DNA of 64,000 nt, from positions 1 through 64,000 of the forward strand of contig NZ_JADKRX010000001.1 of NCBI RefSeq assembly GCF_015350975.1, in the 5' to 3' direction. This DNA is from Curtobacterium sp. VKM Ac-1395. GTDB taxonomy: Bacteria > Actinomycetota > Actinomycetes > Actinomycetales > Microbacteriaceae. A program made the position numbers and the translations under genes. Below the pieces are notes generated by a model. The model made no database searches and had not been told where the DNA came from. It worked only from the letters and a program-made list of their open reading frames with translations. Positions 9,510 through 19,170 of the stretch are shown in pieces; within the stretch, counting starts at the first letter, position 1; the number at the start of each line of letters is the position of its first letter.

Positions 9510-9883
9510 AGGTTCAGCCCTCCTTCACGGGCACCATCGGCGATCGCGGCGACGCGACCGGCGTACTTGCTACCACCGCGGTCGAACACGACGGCGTCCA
9601 CACCGGCGGTCTTCGCACGCTCGGCGAGGAGCTCGCCGACGCGGCGCGCCTTGGCGGTCTTGTCGCCGTCGAACGAGCGGAGGTCGGCCTCCATCGTCGA
9701 TGCGCTGGCGAGGGTGTGACCCTTGGTGTCGTCGATGACCTGCACGAACACGTGACGTGACGAGCGGGTGACGGCGAGACGGGGACGGGTCTCGGTCCCG
9801 GTGATCTTCTTCCGGAGACGGTTGTGGCGGCGGGCCTTGGCGGCCGCCTTGCTCTTGCCTCGAGTACGAGTTCCGATGGCCAT
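9506..9883 (-). CDS. rplR: 50S ribosomal protein L18
   Basis: L18 binds 5S rRNA in the central protuberance. The product is 125 aa from ATG 9883 ([20 protein letters not shown]); a GTG two codons upstream is the alternative. Family motifs include [20 protein letters not shown] and [20 protein letters not shown]. It overlaps rpsE by 4 bp, and its ATG follows 2 nt after the rplF stop. Confidence 0.96.
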   Translation of the reverse strand: MAIGTRTRGKSKAAAKARRHNRLRKKITGTETRPRLAVTRSSRHVFVQVIDDTKGHTLASASTMEADLRSFDGDKTAKARRVGELLAERAKTAGVDAVVFDRGGSKYAGRVAAIADGAREGGLNL

Positions 9884-9885
9884 GA

Positions 9886-10422
9886 TCACTTACCTGACTT
9901 TCCGGCCTTGCGGCGCACGTTCTCGCCGGCGTAACGGACACCCTTGCCCTTGTAGGGCTCCGGCTTCCGCAGCTTGCGGATGTTGGCCGCCACTTCGCCG
10001 ACGGCCTGCTTGTCGATGCCGTTGACGGTGACCCTGTTGTTGCCCTCCACCGTGAAGCTGATGCCTGCCGGCGGCTCGACGGTGATCGAGTGGGAGTAGC
10101 CGAGGGCGAACTCGAGGTTCGAGCCCTTGGCAGCGACGCGGTACCCGGTACCGACGACCTCGAGGCCCTTGGAGTAGCCCTGGGTGACGCCGATGATCTG
10201 GTTCGCGATCAGGGTGCGGGTCAGGCCGTGCAGCGAGCGCGACGTGCGCTCGTCGTCCGGACGCGTGACGAGGACCTGGTTCTCGTCGACGCTGGCCTGG
10301 ATGGGCTCCGCGATGACGAGCGCGAGCTCGCCCTTCGGGCCCTTGACCGCGACGTTCTGACCGTCGACGGAGACGGTCACGCCTGCGGGGATGTCAATGG
10401 GAAGACGTCCGATTCGAGACAT
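9886..10422 (-). CDS. rplF: 50S ribosomal protein L6
   Basis: L6 lies near the sarcin-ricin loop and factor-binding site. The 178-aa protein starts [20 protein letters not shown] and ends [20 protein letters not shown], both typical. It lies 6 bp after rpsH and 2 bp before rplR. Confidence 0.98.
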   Translation of the reverse strand: MSRIGRLPIDIPAGVTVSVDGQNVAVKGPKGELALVIAEPIQASVDENQVLVTRPDDERTSRSLHGLTRTLIANQIIGVTQGYSKGLEVVGTGYRVAAKGSNLEFALGYSHSITVEPPAGISFTVEGNNRVTVNGIDKQAVGEVAANIRKLRKPEPYKGKGVRYAGENVRRKAGKSGK

Positions 10423-10428
10423 GTTCGA

Positions 10429-10827
10429 TCACCAAACGTAGGCGAGGACTTCCCCACCCACGCCCTTCTGCTCGGCTTCGCGGTCGGTCAGGAGGCCCGA
10501 GGAGGTCGACAGGATCGCCACACCGAGGCCACCGAGGACCTGGGGGATCTCCGTCGACTTCGCGTAGACCCGGAGGCCGGGCTTCGAGACGCGCTTGATG
10601 CCGGCGATGGAGCGCTCGCGCTCGGGGCCGTACTTCAGCTCGATGGTGAGGGTCTTGCCCACGCGGGCGTCCTCCACCTTCCACTCGCTGATGTAGCCCT
10701 CGCGCTTGAGGATGTCAGCGATGGTCGTCTTCAGCTTGGAGCTCGGAAGCGAGACGGCGTCGTGGTGCGCCGAGTTCGCGTTCCGCAATCTGGTCAGCAT
10801 GTCTGCGACCGGATCGGTCATCGTCAT
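10429..10827 (-). CDS. rpsH: 30S ribosomal protein S8
   Basis: S8 binds 16S helix 21 and in E. coli represses spc mRNA. The 132-aa protein starts [20 protein letters not shown] at ATG 10827, as in relatives; ATG 10821 is possible. The C-terminal [20 protein letters not shown] motif is present. It heads a second half of the spc cluster, 153 bp after rplE and beyond a strong hairpin. Confidence 0.96.
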   Translation of the reverse strand: MTMTDPVADMLTRLRNANSAHHDAVSLPSSKLKTTIADILKREGYISEWKVEDARVGKTLTIELKYGPERERSIAGIKRVSKPGLRVYAKSTEIPQVLGGLGVAILSTSSGLLTDREAEQKGVGGEVLAYVW

Positions 10828-10932
10828 GATGTGATTCCGTTCTTCGCCTGGTTTCGACACCCGTTCCACGAATGCCGACCTGAGCGATCGAGTGACTCCA
10901 GGGCGATTCCCCGGAGTCTGTGTGTTCGTGCG

Positions 10933-10966
10933 TGCGGGCCGGAGGACGTTGATCCTCCGGCCCGCA
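10933..10966 (-). terminator. Strong hairpin between rplE and rpsH
   Basis: Bases 10933-10946 pair perfectly with 10953-10966 (14 bp, 6-nt loop). The structure starts 14 nt after the rplE stop. It has terminator geometry without a U tract. It may partly terminate or stabilise the upstream mRNA. The place is where rpsN normally sits. Confidence 0.65.
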
Positions 10967-10980
10967 TCACCCGGAGTAGC

Positions 10981-11571
10981 TTAGACCGTCTGCTCGGCAG
11001 CGCGGAACGGGAAGCCCAGCTGCTTGAGCAGGGCGCGTCCCTCGTCGTCCGTCTTCGCGGAGGTCACGACGGTGATGTCGAACCCGCGGACACGGTCGAT
11101 GCGGTCCTGGTCGATCTCGTGGAACATGCTCTGCTCCGAGAGACCGAACGTGTAGTTGCCGTTGCCGTCGAACTGGCGGTCGCTGAGACCACGGAAGTCG
11201 CGGATACGGGGAAGTGCCAGCGAGACCAGGCGGTCCAGGAACTCCCACGCGCGGTCACCACGGAGGGTGACGTGCGCGCCGATGGCCTGGCCCTCACGCA
11301 GCTTGAACTGCGCGATGGACTTGCGGGCCATCGTGACCTGCGGCTTCTGACCCGTGATCGCGGTCAGGTCCTTGATGGCCCCGTCCATGATCTTCGAGTC
11401 GCGAGCTGCCTCGCCGACACCGGTGTTGACGACGACCTTGACCAGGCCGGGGACCTGGTTGACGTTCGCGTACCCGAACTGCTCGGTCAGCGTCGCCTTG
11501 ATCTCGTCCTTGTACTTCTGCTTCAGGCGCGGCTGGACGTTGTCAGCCGTCGCGGCAGTCGTGTCAGTCAT
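10981..11571 (-). CDS. rplE: 50S ribosomal protein L5
   Basis: L5 binds 5S rRNA and touches P-site tRNA and S13. The 196-aa sequence has [40 protein letters not shown] and the C-terminal [20 protein letters not shown] region. Its ATG shares a base with the rplX stop. Confidence 0.98.
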   Translation of the reverse strand: MTDTTAATADNVQPRLKQKYKDEIKATLTEQFGYANVNQVPGLVKVVVNTGVGEAARDSKIMDGAIKDLTAITGQKPQVTMARKSIAQFKLREGQAIGAHVTLRGDRAWEFLDRLVSLALPRIRDFRGLSDRQFDGNGNYTFGLSEQSMFHEIDQDRIDRVRGFDITVVTSAKTDDEGRALLKQLGFPFRAAEQTV

Positions 11572-11930
11572 CAGAGCTTCTCACCAGACTTCTTGGAGTA
11601 GCGGACACGGACGGTCTTCTTGACGCCGTCCTTCTCCACCTCTTCGTTGCGGAAGCCGACGCGGGTCGGCTTCTTCGTGGTGGGGTCGACGATGGCGACG
11701 TTCGACACGTGGATCGAGGCTTCGTGCTGCTCGATGCCACCGGTCTTGGAGCCGCGCTGCGTCTGGCCGACGCGGACGTGCTTCGTGACGAAGTTCACGC
11801 CCTCGACGACGACCCGGTTCTTGTCCTTGAGGACCTCGATGACCTTGCCCTGCTTGCCGCGGTCACCGCCGCGCGCCTGCGTGGCGCCCGTGATGACCTG
11901 CACGAGGTCACCCTTCTTGATGTTCGCCAT
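11571..11930 (-). CDS. rplX: 50S ribosomal protein L24
   Basis: L24 initiates large-subunit assembly. The protein is 119 aa with a KOW motif near the N-terminus ([40 protein letters not shown]). It lies 3 bp downstream of rplN and is coupled to rplE. Confidence 0.97.
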   Translation of the reverse strand: MANIKKGDLVQVITGATQARGGDRGKQGKVIEVLKDKNRVVVEGVNFVTKHVRVGQTQRGSKTGGIEQHEASIHVSNVAIVDPTTKKPTRVGFRNEEVEKDGVKKTVRVRYSKKSGEKL

Positions 11931-11933
11931 GGC

Positions 11934-12302
11934 TTACAGCACCTCCGGCGCGAGCGAGATGATCTTCATGAACTTCTTGTCACGAAGTTCGCGACCGACC
12001 GGACCGAAGATGCGCGTTCCGCGCGGGTCGCCGTCGGCCTTGAGGATCACTGCCGCGTTCTCGTCGAACTTGATGTAGGAGCCGTCCTGACGACGGGTCT
12101 CCTTCTTGGTGCGAACGATGACCGCCTTCACGACGTCACCCTTCTTCACGTTGCCGCCGGGGATGGCGTCCTTCACCGTGGCGACGATGACGTCACCGAG
12201 TCCGGCGTAGCGACGACCCGAGCCACCGAGAACGCGGATGGTCAAGATCTCCTTGGCACCCGTGTTGTCGGCGACCTTCAGGCGGGATTCCTGCTGAATC
12301 AC
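11934..12302 (-). CDS. rplN: 50S ribosomal protein L14
   Basis: L14 contacts 16S rRNA at a subunit bridge. The 122-aa protein starts [20 protein letters not shown] and is highly conserved ([20 protein letters not shown]). It lies 35 bp after rpsQ with no hairpin between, so the S10 and spc clusters look transcriptionally continuous. Confidence 0.98.
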   Translation of the reverse strand: MIQQESRLKVADNTGAKEILTIRVLGGSGRRYAGLGDVIVATVKDAIPGGNVKKGDVVKAVIVRTKKETRRQDGSYIKFDENAAVILKADGDPRGTRIFGPVGRELRDKKFMKIISLAPEVL

Positions 12303-12337
12303 TGCTGTCTCCTATTTCCGCAAGCGGGCCGCGAGGC

Positions 12338-12622
12338 CTACTTGGCCTTCTCGAGGATCTCGACCAGGCGCCAGCGCTTGGATGCGCTGAGGGGACGGGT
12401 CTCGCTGATCACGACGAGGTCGCCGACACCGGCCGAGCCGGCCTCGTCGTGTGCCTTCACCTTGGAGGTGCGGCGGATGACCTTGCCGTAGAGCGCGTGC
12501 TTCACGCGGTCCTCGACCTCGACGACGATGGTCTTGTCCATCTTGTCGCTGGTCACGTAACCGCGGCGCGTCTTGCGGTAGCCGCGGGTGAGGGCGGCGG
12601 AGTCCTTCTCTTCGTTCGCCAT
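12338..12622 (-). CDS. rpsQ: 30S ribosomal protein S17
   Basis: S17 is an OB-fold primary 16S binder. The 94-aa product has [40 protein letters not shown] and [20 protein letters not shown]. Its ATG shares one base with the rpmC stop. Confidence 0.97.
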   Translation of the reverse strand: MANEEKDSAALTRGYRKTRRGYVTSDKMDKTIVVEVEDRVKHALYGKVIRRTSKVKAHDEAGSAGVGDLVVISETRPLSASKRWRLVEILEKAK

Positions 12623-12942
12623 CAGTTCTCCTCGGCGGTCTCGGCCTCGGTCGACGCAGCGGGCTTCTCAGCCTTCTTGGTCGTCTTCTTGGCCTTGGTT
12701 GCGGTCTCGACGGGCGCAGGAGTGGCACGGATGCCGAGCTCGCGCTCGCGGAGGACGGTGTAGATCCGGGCGATGTCGCGCTTGACGGCACGGAGACGGC
12801 CGTGGCTCTCCAGCTGGCCGGTGGCCGACTGGAAGCGGAGGTTGAACAGCTCCTCCTTGGCCTTCTTCAGCTCGTCAGCGAGACGCTCGTTCTCGAACGT
12901 GTCGAGCTCCGTCGGACGGAGCTCCTTGGAACCGATCGCCAT
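12622..12942 (-). CDS. rpmC: 50S ribosomal protein L29 with C-terminal tail
   Basis: L29 sits at the tunnel exit and binds SRP and trigger factor together with L23. The core ([40 protein letters not shown]) spans residues 7-74. About 32 further residues rich in Lys, Ala, Thr and Glu give 106 aa, against about 65 in E. coli. The start is ATG 12942, overlapping the rplP stop. Confidence 0.95.
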   Translation of the reverse strand: MAIGSKELRPTELDTFENERLADELKKAKEELFNLRFQSATGQLESHGRLRAVKRDIARIYTVLRERELGIRATPAPVETATKAKKTTKKAEKPAASTEAETAEEN

Positions 12943-13361
12943 TATGCGTCGCCCTCCTCGCGCTTGATGATGCGTGCCTTGAGGGGCAGCTTGTGAATTG
13001 CACGGGTCAGTGCCTCGCGAGCGACCTCGTCGCTCACGCCGGAGAGCTCGAAGAGCACACGACCCGGCTTGACGTTGGCGACCCACCACTCGGGCGAACC
13101 CTTACCGGAACCCATGCGGGTCTCAGCAGGCTTCTTGGTGAGCGGACGGTCCGGGTAGATGTTGATCCACACCTTGCCGCCACGCTTGATGTGACGCGTC
13201 ATCGCGATACGAGCGGACTCGATCTGACGGTTGGTCACGTAGGCGGGGGTCAGGGCCTGGATGCCGTAGTCACCGAAGGAGACCTTGGTGCCACCGGTGG
13301 CCTGACCCGAACGCTTCGGGTGGTGCTGCTTGCGGTGCTTGACTCGACGGGGGATAAGCAT
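12942..13361 (-). CDS. rplP: 50S ribosomal protein L16
   Basis: L16 positions A-site tRNA. The 139-aa protein starts [20 protein letters not shown] and has the conserved [20 protein letters not shown] stretch. It follows rpsC by 2 bp. Confidence 0.98.
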   Translation of the reverse strand: MLIPRRVKHRKQHHPKRSGQATGGTKVSFGDYGIQALTPAYVTNRQIESARIAMTRHIKRGGKVWINIYPDRPLTKKPAETRMGSGKGSPEWWVANVKPGRVLFELSGVSDEVAREALTRAIHKLPLKARIIKREEGDA

Positions 13362-13363
13362 GG

Positions 13364-14179
13364 TTACGCCTCAACTCCTGCGCCGGCCGGCGCGTCCTGC
13401 GGGGCCTGCTGCTCACGGCCGCCGCGGTCGCCGCCACGACGGTCACCGCGGTCGCCACGGTCGTTGCGGTCGCCACGCGGGCCTCCGCGACGCTCCGGGC
13501 GGGACGAACGCTGGTTCGCCTGCTCGCGAGCGAGCTCCTTGTTCGTGATGTCGCCCTTGTAGATCCAGACCTTCACGCCGATGCGGCCGAACGTCGTCCG
13601 GGCCTCGTAGAAGCCGTAGTCGATGTTGGCGCGGAGCGTGTGCAGGGGCACGCGGCCCTCGCGGTAGAACTCCGAGCGCGACATCTCGGCGCCGCCGAGA
13701 CGGCCGGCGACCTGGATGCGGACACCCTTGGCACCGGCGCGCTGTGCACCCTGGAGGCCCTTGCGCATGGCGCGACGGAACGCGACACGAGCGCTGAGCT
13801 GCTCCGCGATGCCCTGTGCGACGAGCTGGGCCTCGGTCTCGGGGTTCTTGACCTCGAGGATGTTGAGCTGGATCTGCTTCTTGGTGAGCTTCTCGAGCTC
13901 ACCACGGATGCGCTCGGCCTCGGCGCCGCGGCGGCCGATGACGATGCCCGGACGTGCCGTGTGGATGTCCACGCGGACACGGTCACGGGTGCGCTCGAGC
14001 TCGATGCGGGCGACGCCTGCACGGTCGAGGGTCTTCTTCAGGTACTGACGCACCTTGATGTCCTCGGCGACGTAGTCGGCGTAACGCTGCCCGACCTTCG
14101 TGCTGTCGGTGAACCAGTGCGAGACGTGGTCCGTCGTGATCCCGAGGCGGAAGCCGTACGGGTTGACCTTCTGGCCCAT
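13364..14179 (-). CDS. rpsC: 30S ribosomal protein S3
   Basis: S3 lies at the mRNA entry and has helicase-related roles. The KH domain is present ([20 protein letters not shown]), as is the C-terminal domain ([13 protein letters not shown] [20 protein letters not shown]). Residues ~220-271 form a disordered Arg/Gly/Asp tail ([20 protein letters not shown]) ending in an Ala/Pro stretch. Its start overlaps the rplV stop by one base. Confidence 0.97.
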   Translation of the reverse strand: MGQKVNPYGFRLGITTDHVSHWFTDSTKVGQRYADYVAEDIKVRQYLKKTLDRAGVARIELERTRDRVRVDIHTARPGIVIGRRGAEAERIRGELEKLTKKQIQLNILEVKNPETEAQLVAQGIAEQLSARVAFRRAMRKGLQGAQRAGAKGVRIQVAGRLGGAEMSRSEFYREGRVPLHTLRANIDYGFYEARTTFGRIGVKVWIYKGDITNKELAREQANQRSSRPERRGGPRGDRNDRGDRGDRRGGDRGGREQQAPQDAPAGAGVEA

Positions 14180-14574
14180 TAGTTGCTCGCCTTCTTGCTC
14201 GTCGCGGCAGCGGCCTCGGCCTCGTCAGGGGTCGCGAGGACCACCGTGATGTGGCTGGTGCGCTTGTTGATCCGGAAGGCACGGCCCTGGGCACGCGGCT
14301 GGAACCGCTTGAGGGTCGTTCCTTCGTCGACGAAGACGCGGCTCACGTAGAGGTCGCGCTCGTCCAGGAAGCTGTTCGTCGAGTCCGCCTTGACCCGTGC
14401 GTTGGCGATCGCCGAGGCGACCAGCTTGTACACGGGCTCCGAAGCGCCCTGGGGGGCGAACTTCAGGATGGCGAGGGCCTCGTGGGCCTGCTTGCCGCGG
14501 ATCAGCTCGATGACGCGACGGGCCTTCTGAGCAGTGACGCGGATGTGTCGCACGCGTGCGATCGACTCCACCAT
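14179..14574 (-). CDS. rplV: 50S ribosomal protein L22
   Basis: L22 lines the peptide tunnel. The 131-aa protein has [20 protein letters not shown] and the beta-hairpin region ([20 protein letters not shown]). It lies 25 bp after rpsS. Confidence 0.97.
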   Translation of the reverse strand: MVESIARVRHIRVTAQKARRVIELIRGKQAHEALAILKFAPQGASEPVYKLVASAIANARVKADSTNSFLDERDLYVSRVFVDEGTTLKRFQPRAQGRAFRINKRTSHITVVLATPDEAEAAAATSKKASN

Positions 14575-14599
14575 TTCGTTCCTCCTCTTCGTCGCCGCG

Positions 14600-14881
14600 T
14601 CAGCGGCGACGGCCCTTCTTGTCGTCCTTCACGTGACCGCGGAAGGTACGAGTCGGCGCGAACTCGCCGAGCTTGTGGCCGACCATGGATTCGGTGACGA
14701 ACACCGGGATGTGCTTGCGCCCGTCGTGCACCGCGATGGTGTGTCCGAGCATGTTCGGGACGATCATCGAGCGGCGCGACCACGTACGGATCACGTTCTT
14801 CGTGCTGGCCTCGTTCTGCGTGACGACCTTGCGAAGCAGGTGCTCGTCGACGAAGGGGCCCTTCTTCAGACTGCGTGGCAT
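14600..14881 (-). CDS. rpsS: 30S ribosomal protein S19
   Basis: S19 forms a head complex with S13. The 93-aa protein starts [20 protein letters not shown] and includes [20 protein letters not shown], typical of the family. It lies 11 bp after rplB. Confidence 0.98.
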   Translation of the reverse strand: MPRSLKKGPFVDEHLLRKVVTQNEASTKNVIRTWSRRSMIVPNMLGHTIAVHDGRKHIPVFVTESMVGHKLGEFAPTRTFRGHVKDDKKGRRR

Positions 14882-14892
14882 CTTCTGAACTC

Positions 14893-15732
<840 letters not shown>

Positions 15733-15750
15733 GATTTATCCCTCTGGTCC

Positions 15751-16050
15751 TCAGCCGACAGCCGTGAAGATGTCGATCGAACCGGACTTGAGCGTCACGA
15801 TGGCACGCTTGGTGTCCTTGCGCTTGCCCAGACCGAACTTGGTGCGGCGGGTCTTGCCCGGACGGTTCAGCGTGTTGATGCCGGCGACCTTGACGTTGAA
15901 GATCTTCTCGATCGCGAGCTTGATCTCGGTCTTGTTCGCGCGGGGGTCCACGATGAACGTGTACTTGCCCTGGTCGATGAGGCCGTAGCTCTTCTCCGAC
16001 ACGACCGGCGAGATGATGATGTCGCGCGGGTCCTTGTTGAAGCCGCTCAT
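15751..16050 (-). CDS. rplW: 50S ribosomal protein L23
   Basis: L23 is the tunnel-exit docking site for trigger factor. The 99-aa product has [20 protein letters not shown] and [20 protein letters not shown]. Its ATG overlaps the rplD stop by 4 bp. Confidence 0.97.
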   Translation of the reverse strand: MSGFNKDPRDIIISPVVSEKSYGLIDQGKYTFIVDPRANKTEIKLAIEKIFNVKVAGINTLNRPGKTRRTKFGLGKRKDTKRAIVTLKSGSIDIFTAVG

Positions 16051-16694
16051 GCGGTGATCTCCTTCGCGGTCTTCGACGCGATGAAGGCGTCGAGGGCGCT
16101 CTTGCTGAAGACGATGGCGTCCGACACGAGGACGTCGTAGGCGTTCAGCTGGCCGTACGAGAGCGCGTGGACGTTCGGCAGGTTGCGGATGCTCTTGAGC
16201 GTGAGCTCGTCATCCGACTCGAGCACGACGAGCACGTGCTTGACGGGCGCGACCTTCTCGAGGAGCGAGCGGGCGGTCTTGGTCGACGGCAGTTCAGCCG
16301 AGACGAAGCCCTCCACCGCGGAGATGCGGCCGCCGCGGGCACGGTCCGAGAGCGAGCCGAGCAGGGCTGCGGCGATCATCTTCTTCGGGGTGCGCTGCGA
16401 GTAGTCGCGGGGGGTCGGTCCGTGGACGACGCCACCACCGGTGTGCTCAGGAGCACGGACGGAACCCTGACGGGCGCGGCCGGTGCCCTTCTGCTTGAAC
16501 GGCTTGCGACCGGCACCGCGGACTTCGCCGCGGTTCTTGGTCTTGTGCGTGCCCTGACGCGACGCGGCGCGCTGCGCGGTCACGACCTGGTGGATCAGCG
16601 GGACGTTGGTCTCGACGTCGAAGAGAGCTTCGGGGAGCTCGACGGTGCCGGAGACGGCACCCGAGGCGTCGAGGATGTCGATCGTGGTGGCCAT
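16047..16694 (-). CDS. rplD: 50S ribosomal protein L4
   Basis: L4 lines the tunnel and in E. coli attenuates the S10 operon. The 215-aa protein has the tunnel loop ([40 protein letters not shown]). ATG 16694 is preferred; a GTG two codons upstream would overlap the rplC stop. Confidence 0.97.
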   Translation of the reverse strand: MATTIDILDASGAVSGTVELPEALFDVETNVPLIHQVVTAQRAASRQGTHKTKNRGEVRGAGRKPFKQKGTGRARQGSVRAPEHTGGGVVHGPTPRDYSQRTPKKMIAAALLGSLSDRARGGRISAVEGFVSAELPSTKTARSLLEKVAPVKHVLVVLESDDELTLKSIRNLPNVHALSYGQLNAYDVLVSDAIVFSKSALDAFIASKTAKEITA

Positions 16695-16696
16695 GA

Positions 16697-17353
16697 TCAC
16701 TTACCCTTCACGGCGGTGCGGATGAAGACGGAGCGGCCACGAGCACCGGGGACGGCGCCCTTGACGAGCAGCAGACCCTTCTCGGCGTCGACGGCGTGCA
16801 CCGTGAGGTTGAGGACGGTGACACGCTCGCCACCCATGCGACCGGCCATGCGCATGCCCTTGAAGACACGCGACGGGGTCGAGGAAGCACCGATCGAGCC
16901 GGGCTTGCGGTGGTTGCGGTGCGAACCGTGCGAGGCGGAGACGCCGTGGAAGCCGTGGCGCTTCATGACACCCGCGAAGCCCTTGCCCTTGCTCGTGCCG
17001 ACGACGTCGACCTTCGCGCCGGCCTCGAACGTGGCGTCCACGGTGAGCTCCTGGCCCAGCGTGTACTCGCCCGCGTCAGAGGTGCGGATCTCGGTGAGGG
17101 TGCGGCGCGGGGTGACCCCGGCGGCCTCGAAGTGGCCAGCGGCCGGCTTGTTCACCTTGCGGGGGTCGATCTGGCCCGCGGCGATCTGGATCGCCTCGTA
17201 GCCGTCGCGCTCGACGTTGCGGATCTGGGTGACCACGTTCGGGCCGACCTCGATCACGGTGACGGGGATGAACTTGTTGTTCTCGTCCCACACCTGGGTC
17301 ATCCCGAGCTTCTTGCCGAGGAGGCCCTTGACGGTCTTGGTTGAGTTCGCCAT
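16697..17353 (-). CDS. rplC: 50S ribosomal protein L3
   Basis: L3 reaches the peptidyl-transferase centre. The 218-aa protein has [20 protein letters not shown], the loop region ([20 protein letters not shown]) and the [20 protein letters not shown] motif whose Gln is methylated in some bacteria but is Ser/Ala here. It lies 13 bp after rpsJ. Confidence 0.97.
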   Translation of the reverse strand: MANSTKTVKGLLGKKLGMTQVWDENNKFIPVTVIEVGPNVVTQIRNVERDGYEAIQIAAGQIDPRKVNKPAAGHFEAAGVTPRRTLTEIRTSDAGEYTLGQELTVDATFEAGAKVDVVGTSKGKGFAGVMKRHGFHGVSASHGSHRNHRKPGSIGASSTPSRVFKGMRMAGRMGGERVTVLNLTVHAVDAEKGLLLVKGAVPGARGRSVFIRTAVKGK

Positions 17354-17366
17354 CAGTGCAGCCCCC

Positions 17367-17675
17367 TTACAGCTTGATCTCGATGTTGACGTCGGCCGGC
17401 AGGTCGAGACGCATGAGCGAGTCGACGGCCTTCGGCGTCGGGTCGACGATGTCGATGACCCGCTTGTGCGTGCGCTTCTCGAAGTGCTCGCGCGAGTCCT
17501 TGTACTTGTGAGGAGAGCGGATCACTGCGATCACGTTCTTCTCGGTGGGGAGCGGCACGGGGCCGACCACAGTTGCACCGGCACGGGTCACCGTGTCGAC
17601 GATCTTCCGAGCCGACGTGTCGATGACCTCGTGGTCGTACGACTTGAGCCGGATGCGGATCTTCTGTCCCGCCAT
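17367..17675 (-). CDS. rpsJ: 30S ribosomal protein S10 (NusE)
   Basis: S10 is a head protein and also NusE in antitermination. The 102-aa sequence starts [20 protein letters not shown] and contains the conserved [13 protein letters not shown] loop ([20 protein letters not shown]). The start is ATG 17675. It is the first gene of the S10 cluster, behind a long leader. Confidence 0.98.
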   Translation of the reverse strand: MAGQKIRIRLKSYDHEVIDTSARKIVDTVTRAGATVVGPVPLPTEKNVIAVIRSPHKYKDSREHFEKRTHKRVIDIVDPTPKAVDSLMRLDLPADVNIEIKL

Positions 17676-18168
17676 GTCTTCTGTCCTCTCTGCGCCGCGC
17701 ACCCTCAGGCCGCCTGACACCGCCGGGTTCCGCCCTGTGCGGACCTGGCTGTTTACGTGAATCACCGGGCGCATCCACGGGGGATGACCGCTGTTCTCCT
17801 GTCAACCGCGCGGGCGGACGTGCTGCTGGTGCTCACACCGGCCCGCGTGGACGTGTCGTCTCCCGCACGCCGGCGGACCGACATGGTGGTGGGAGTCGAG
17901 CTGTTCTGCTGCCTGCGGCCCAACCCAGCCCTGCTGGACAGGGGGGTTGTGCACTGCCAGAGCAGTGATCCGGCGGGCGCGAACGCCCGCGGAATTTCGG
18001 AACCGGACAAGTCTCGCATGTCCCCGCCATCGGTGCAACCCGGGCGTGTCGCGCCGTCGGGTCGGGTCGCCTCCCCCGTCCTGCCGCGGATCCGTCGGCC
18101 TGGAGGCTCGGCGTGCGTCCGCCTCGCCGGCGCGGTCCTGAGGGGCAGCGACGACCTCCCTGCACGAC
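17676..18168 (-). promoter_or_regulatory. S10 operon leader and promoter region, no gene
   Basis: This stretch has no supported gene. On the minus strand, TTGCAC (18038-18033), 17 bp and GAGACT (18015-18010) make a plausible ribosomal-type promoter, giving a leader of about 330 nt. Near its 5' end are two hairpins: 17973-17990 (7-bp GC stem, CGAA loop) and 17952-17967 (CACTGC/GCAGTG). A TTGACA at 17805-17800 has no -10 at a proper distance. Confidence 0.5.
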
Positions 18169-18213
18169 CGAACGGACACGGCCCCGCGCGGTGCGCGGGG
18201 CCGTGTCCGTTCG
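18169..18213. terminator. Terminator hairpin with 21-bp perfect stem
   Basis: Bases 18169-18189 pair perfectly with 18193-18213, leaving a 3-nt loop. It lies 40 nt beyond the stop of the DarT-like gene and insulates it from the S10 promoter. Confidence 0.8.
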
Positions 18214-18252
18214 GCGGTGCGGCGTGGCCCGGGTCGCCCCGGTCCTGGCTGC

Positions 18253-19080
18253 CTAGTCCTCGTCGGGGACCACGGGTGGGACGAACCACGGCGGGAAGAC
18301 GGCGACGCGGGGAGCGTGGCCACCGTGCTCGGAGAGGATGTCCTTCACCGCGTGCCGTGCGCGGTCGTTCGGCACGCCGATGACCGCGACGGCAGAGAAC
18401 GGCACGCTCGGGCCCGCGAGGACCTCGAGTCCGGTCATGTCCGGGTCGGTGAGGTCCGTGCGGCGGAGCAGGTTCGCCGCTGCCTCGGGTCCGACGGCGA
18501 ACCGTGCGTCCTCGGCGTCGGCGTCCGTGTCGGCGAGGATCACCGAGTCGCCGAACGCCGCGGTGGGAACCACGAGCACGACGTAGTCGATGCCACGGGC
18601 GTTCCTGGCGGCCTCCGACCACCGGGACTCGTCGAGGGCGCCGCGACGCACCTCGTCCCAGCGTGCACCGTCCGGTGACAGCGAGAACGGCACGTGGCCG
18701 GCGACGCTGGAGCCGTCGGGAGCGGTGGCGGCGGCGCGGGACTCACGGAGCTCCGGGCTGCTGATGTCGTAGGACGGCGTCACCTGGTCGGCCGCGACGA
18801 TGGCCTGGTCGGCGACGATCCCGTCGAAGTTGTCGATGTGGGTGACGTGGTGTGCGCGCAGCGTGCCGAACACCCGTGCTGCGGGCATCGCGGGCTCCGC
18901 GGTCCGCAGTGCGGTCGCCTTCGCCCGGGCTGGCGATCCGCCAGGGGTGGAACGCAGGGAGGTGCTCACGCGGGTTCGCCGCGGAGCTGGGGCCTTGGGG
19001 ACTTCCGGCACGTCACGCTGGCGCGGGGCGCAGATGTCGCAGAGTTCAGTGGGGAATCCGTGGATGCACTCGTCTGTCAC
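18253..19080 (-). CDS. DarT-like (DUF4433) putative ADP-ribosyltransferase with N-terminal Cys motif
   Basis: The 275-aa protein starts at GTG 19080. Residues ~77-135 match the pattern of DarT/DUF4433, which ADP-ribosylates thymidine in ssDNA: HVTHIDNFDGIVADQAIVAA, DISSPELRESRAA and VAGHVPFSLSP correspond to the family's HITH.DN, I..RRA and DYVPFYF motifs. In front is a short Cys/His cluster (CIHGFPTELCDICAPR) that may bind zinc, then a disordered linker. The C-terminus ends VAVFPPWFVPP. No adjacent DarG macrodomain antitoxin is seen. Assignment is from remembered motifs; activity is inferred. It is followed by a very strong terminator and preceded by the topoisomerase IB gene (90-bp gap). 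Confidence 0.65.
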   Translation of the reverse strand: MTDECIHGFPTELCDICAPRQRDVPEVPKAPAPRRTRVSTSLRSTPGGSPARAKATALRTAEPAMPAARVFGTLRAHHVTHIDNFDGIVADQAIVAADQVTPSYDISSPELRESRAAATAPDGSSVAGHVPFSLSPDGARWDEVRRGALDESRWSEAARNARGIDYVVLVVPTAAFGDSVILADTDADAEDARFAVGPEAAANLLRRTDLTDPDMTGLEVLAGPSVPFSAVAVIGVPNDRARHAVKDILSEHGGHAPRVAVFPPWFVPPVVPDED

Positions 19081-19170
19081 GACTGGTGTGGGTCCTTCCG
19101 TGCCGCGTGGGGGTGGAACGGCACAAGGTTCTACGGTACGTCATCCAGCCCCGGAACGGGACCGATCCGC

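Noticed and set aside
17800..17805. TTGACA as the -35 of the S10 promoter
   Set aside because: No TANNNT-type -10 occurs 16-19 bp downstream on the minus strand.
17757..18383. Open frames in the S10 upstream region as genes
   Set aside because: They run through the perfect 21-bp hairpin, have shadow-type composition and no family resemblance.
18214..19170. DarG antitoxin beside the DarT-like gene
   Set aside because: The neighbours are a terminator and topoisomerase IB; no macrodomain protein is encoded.
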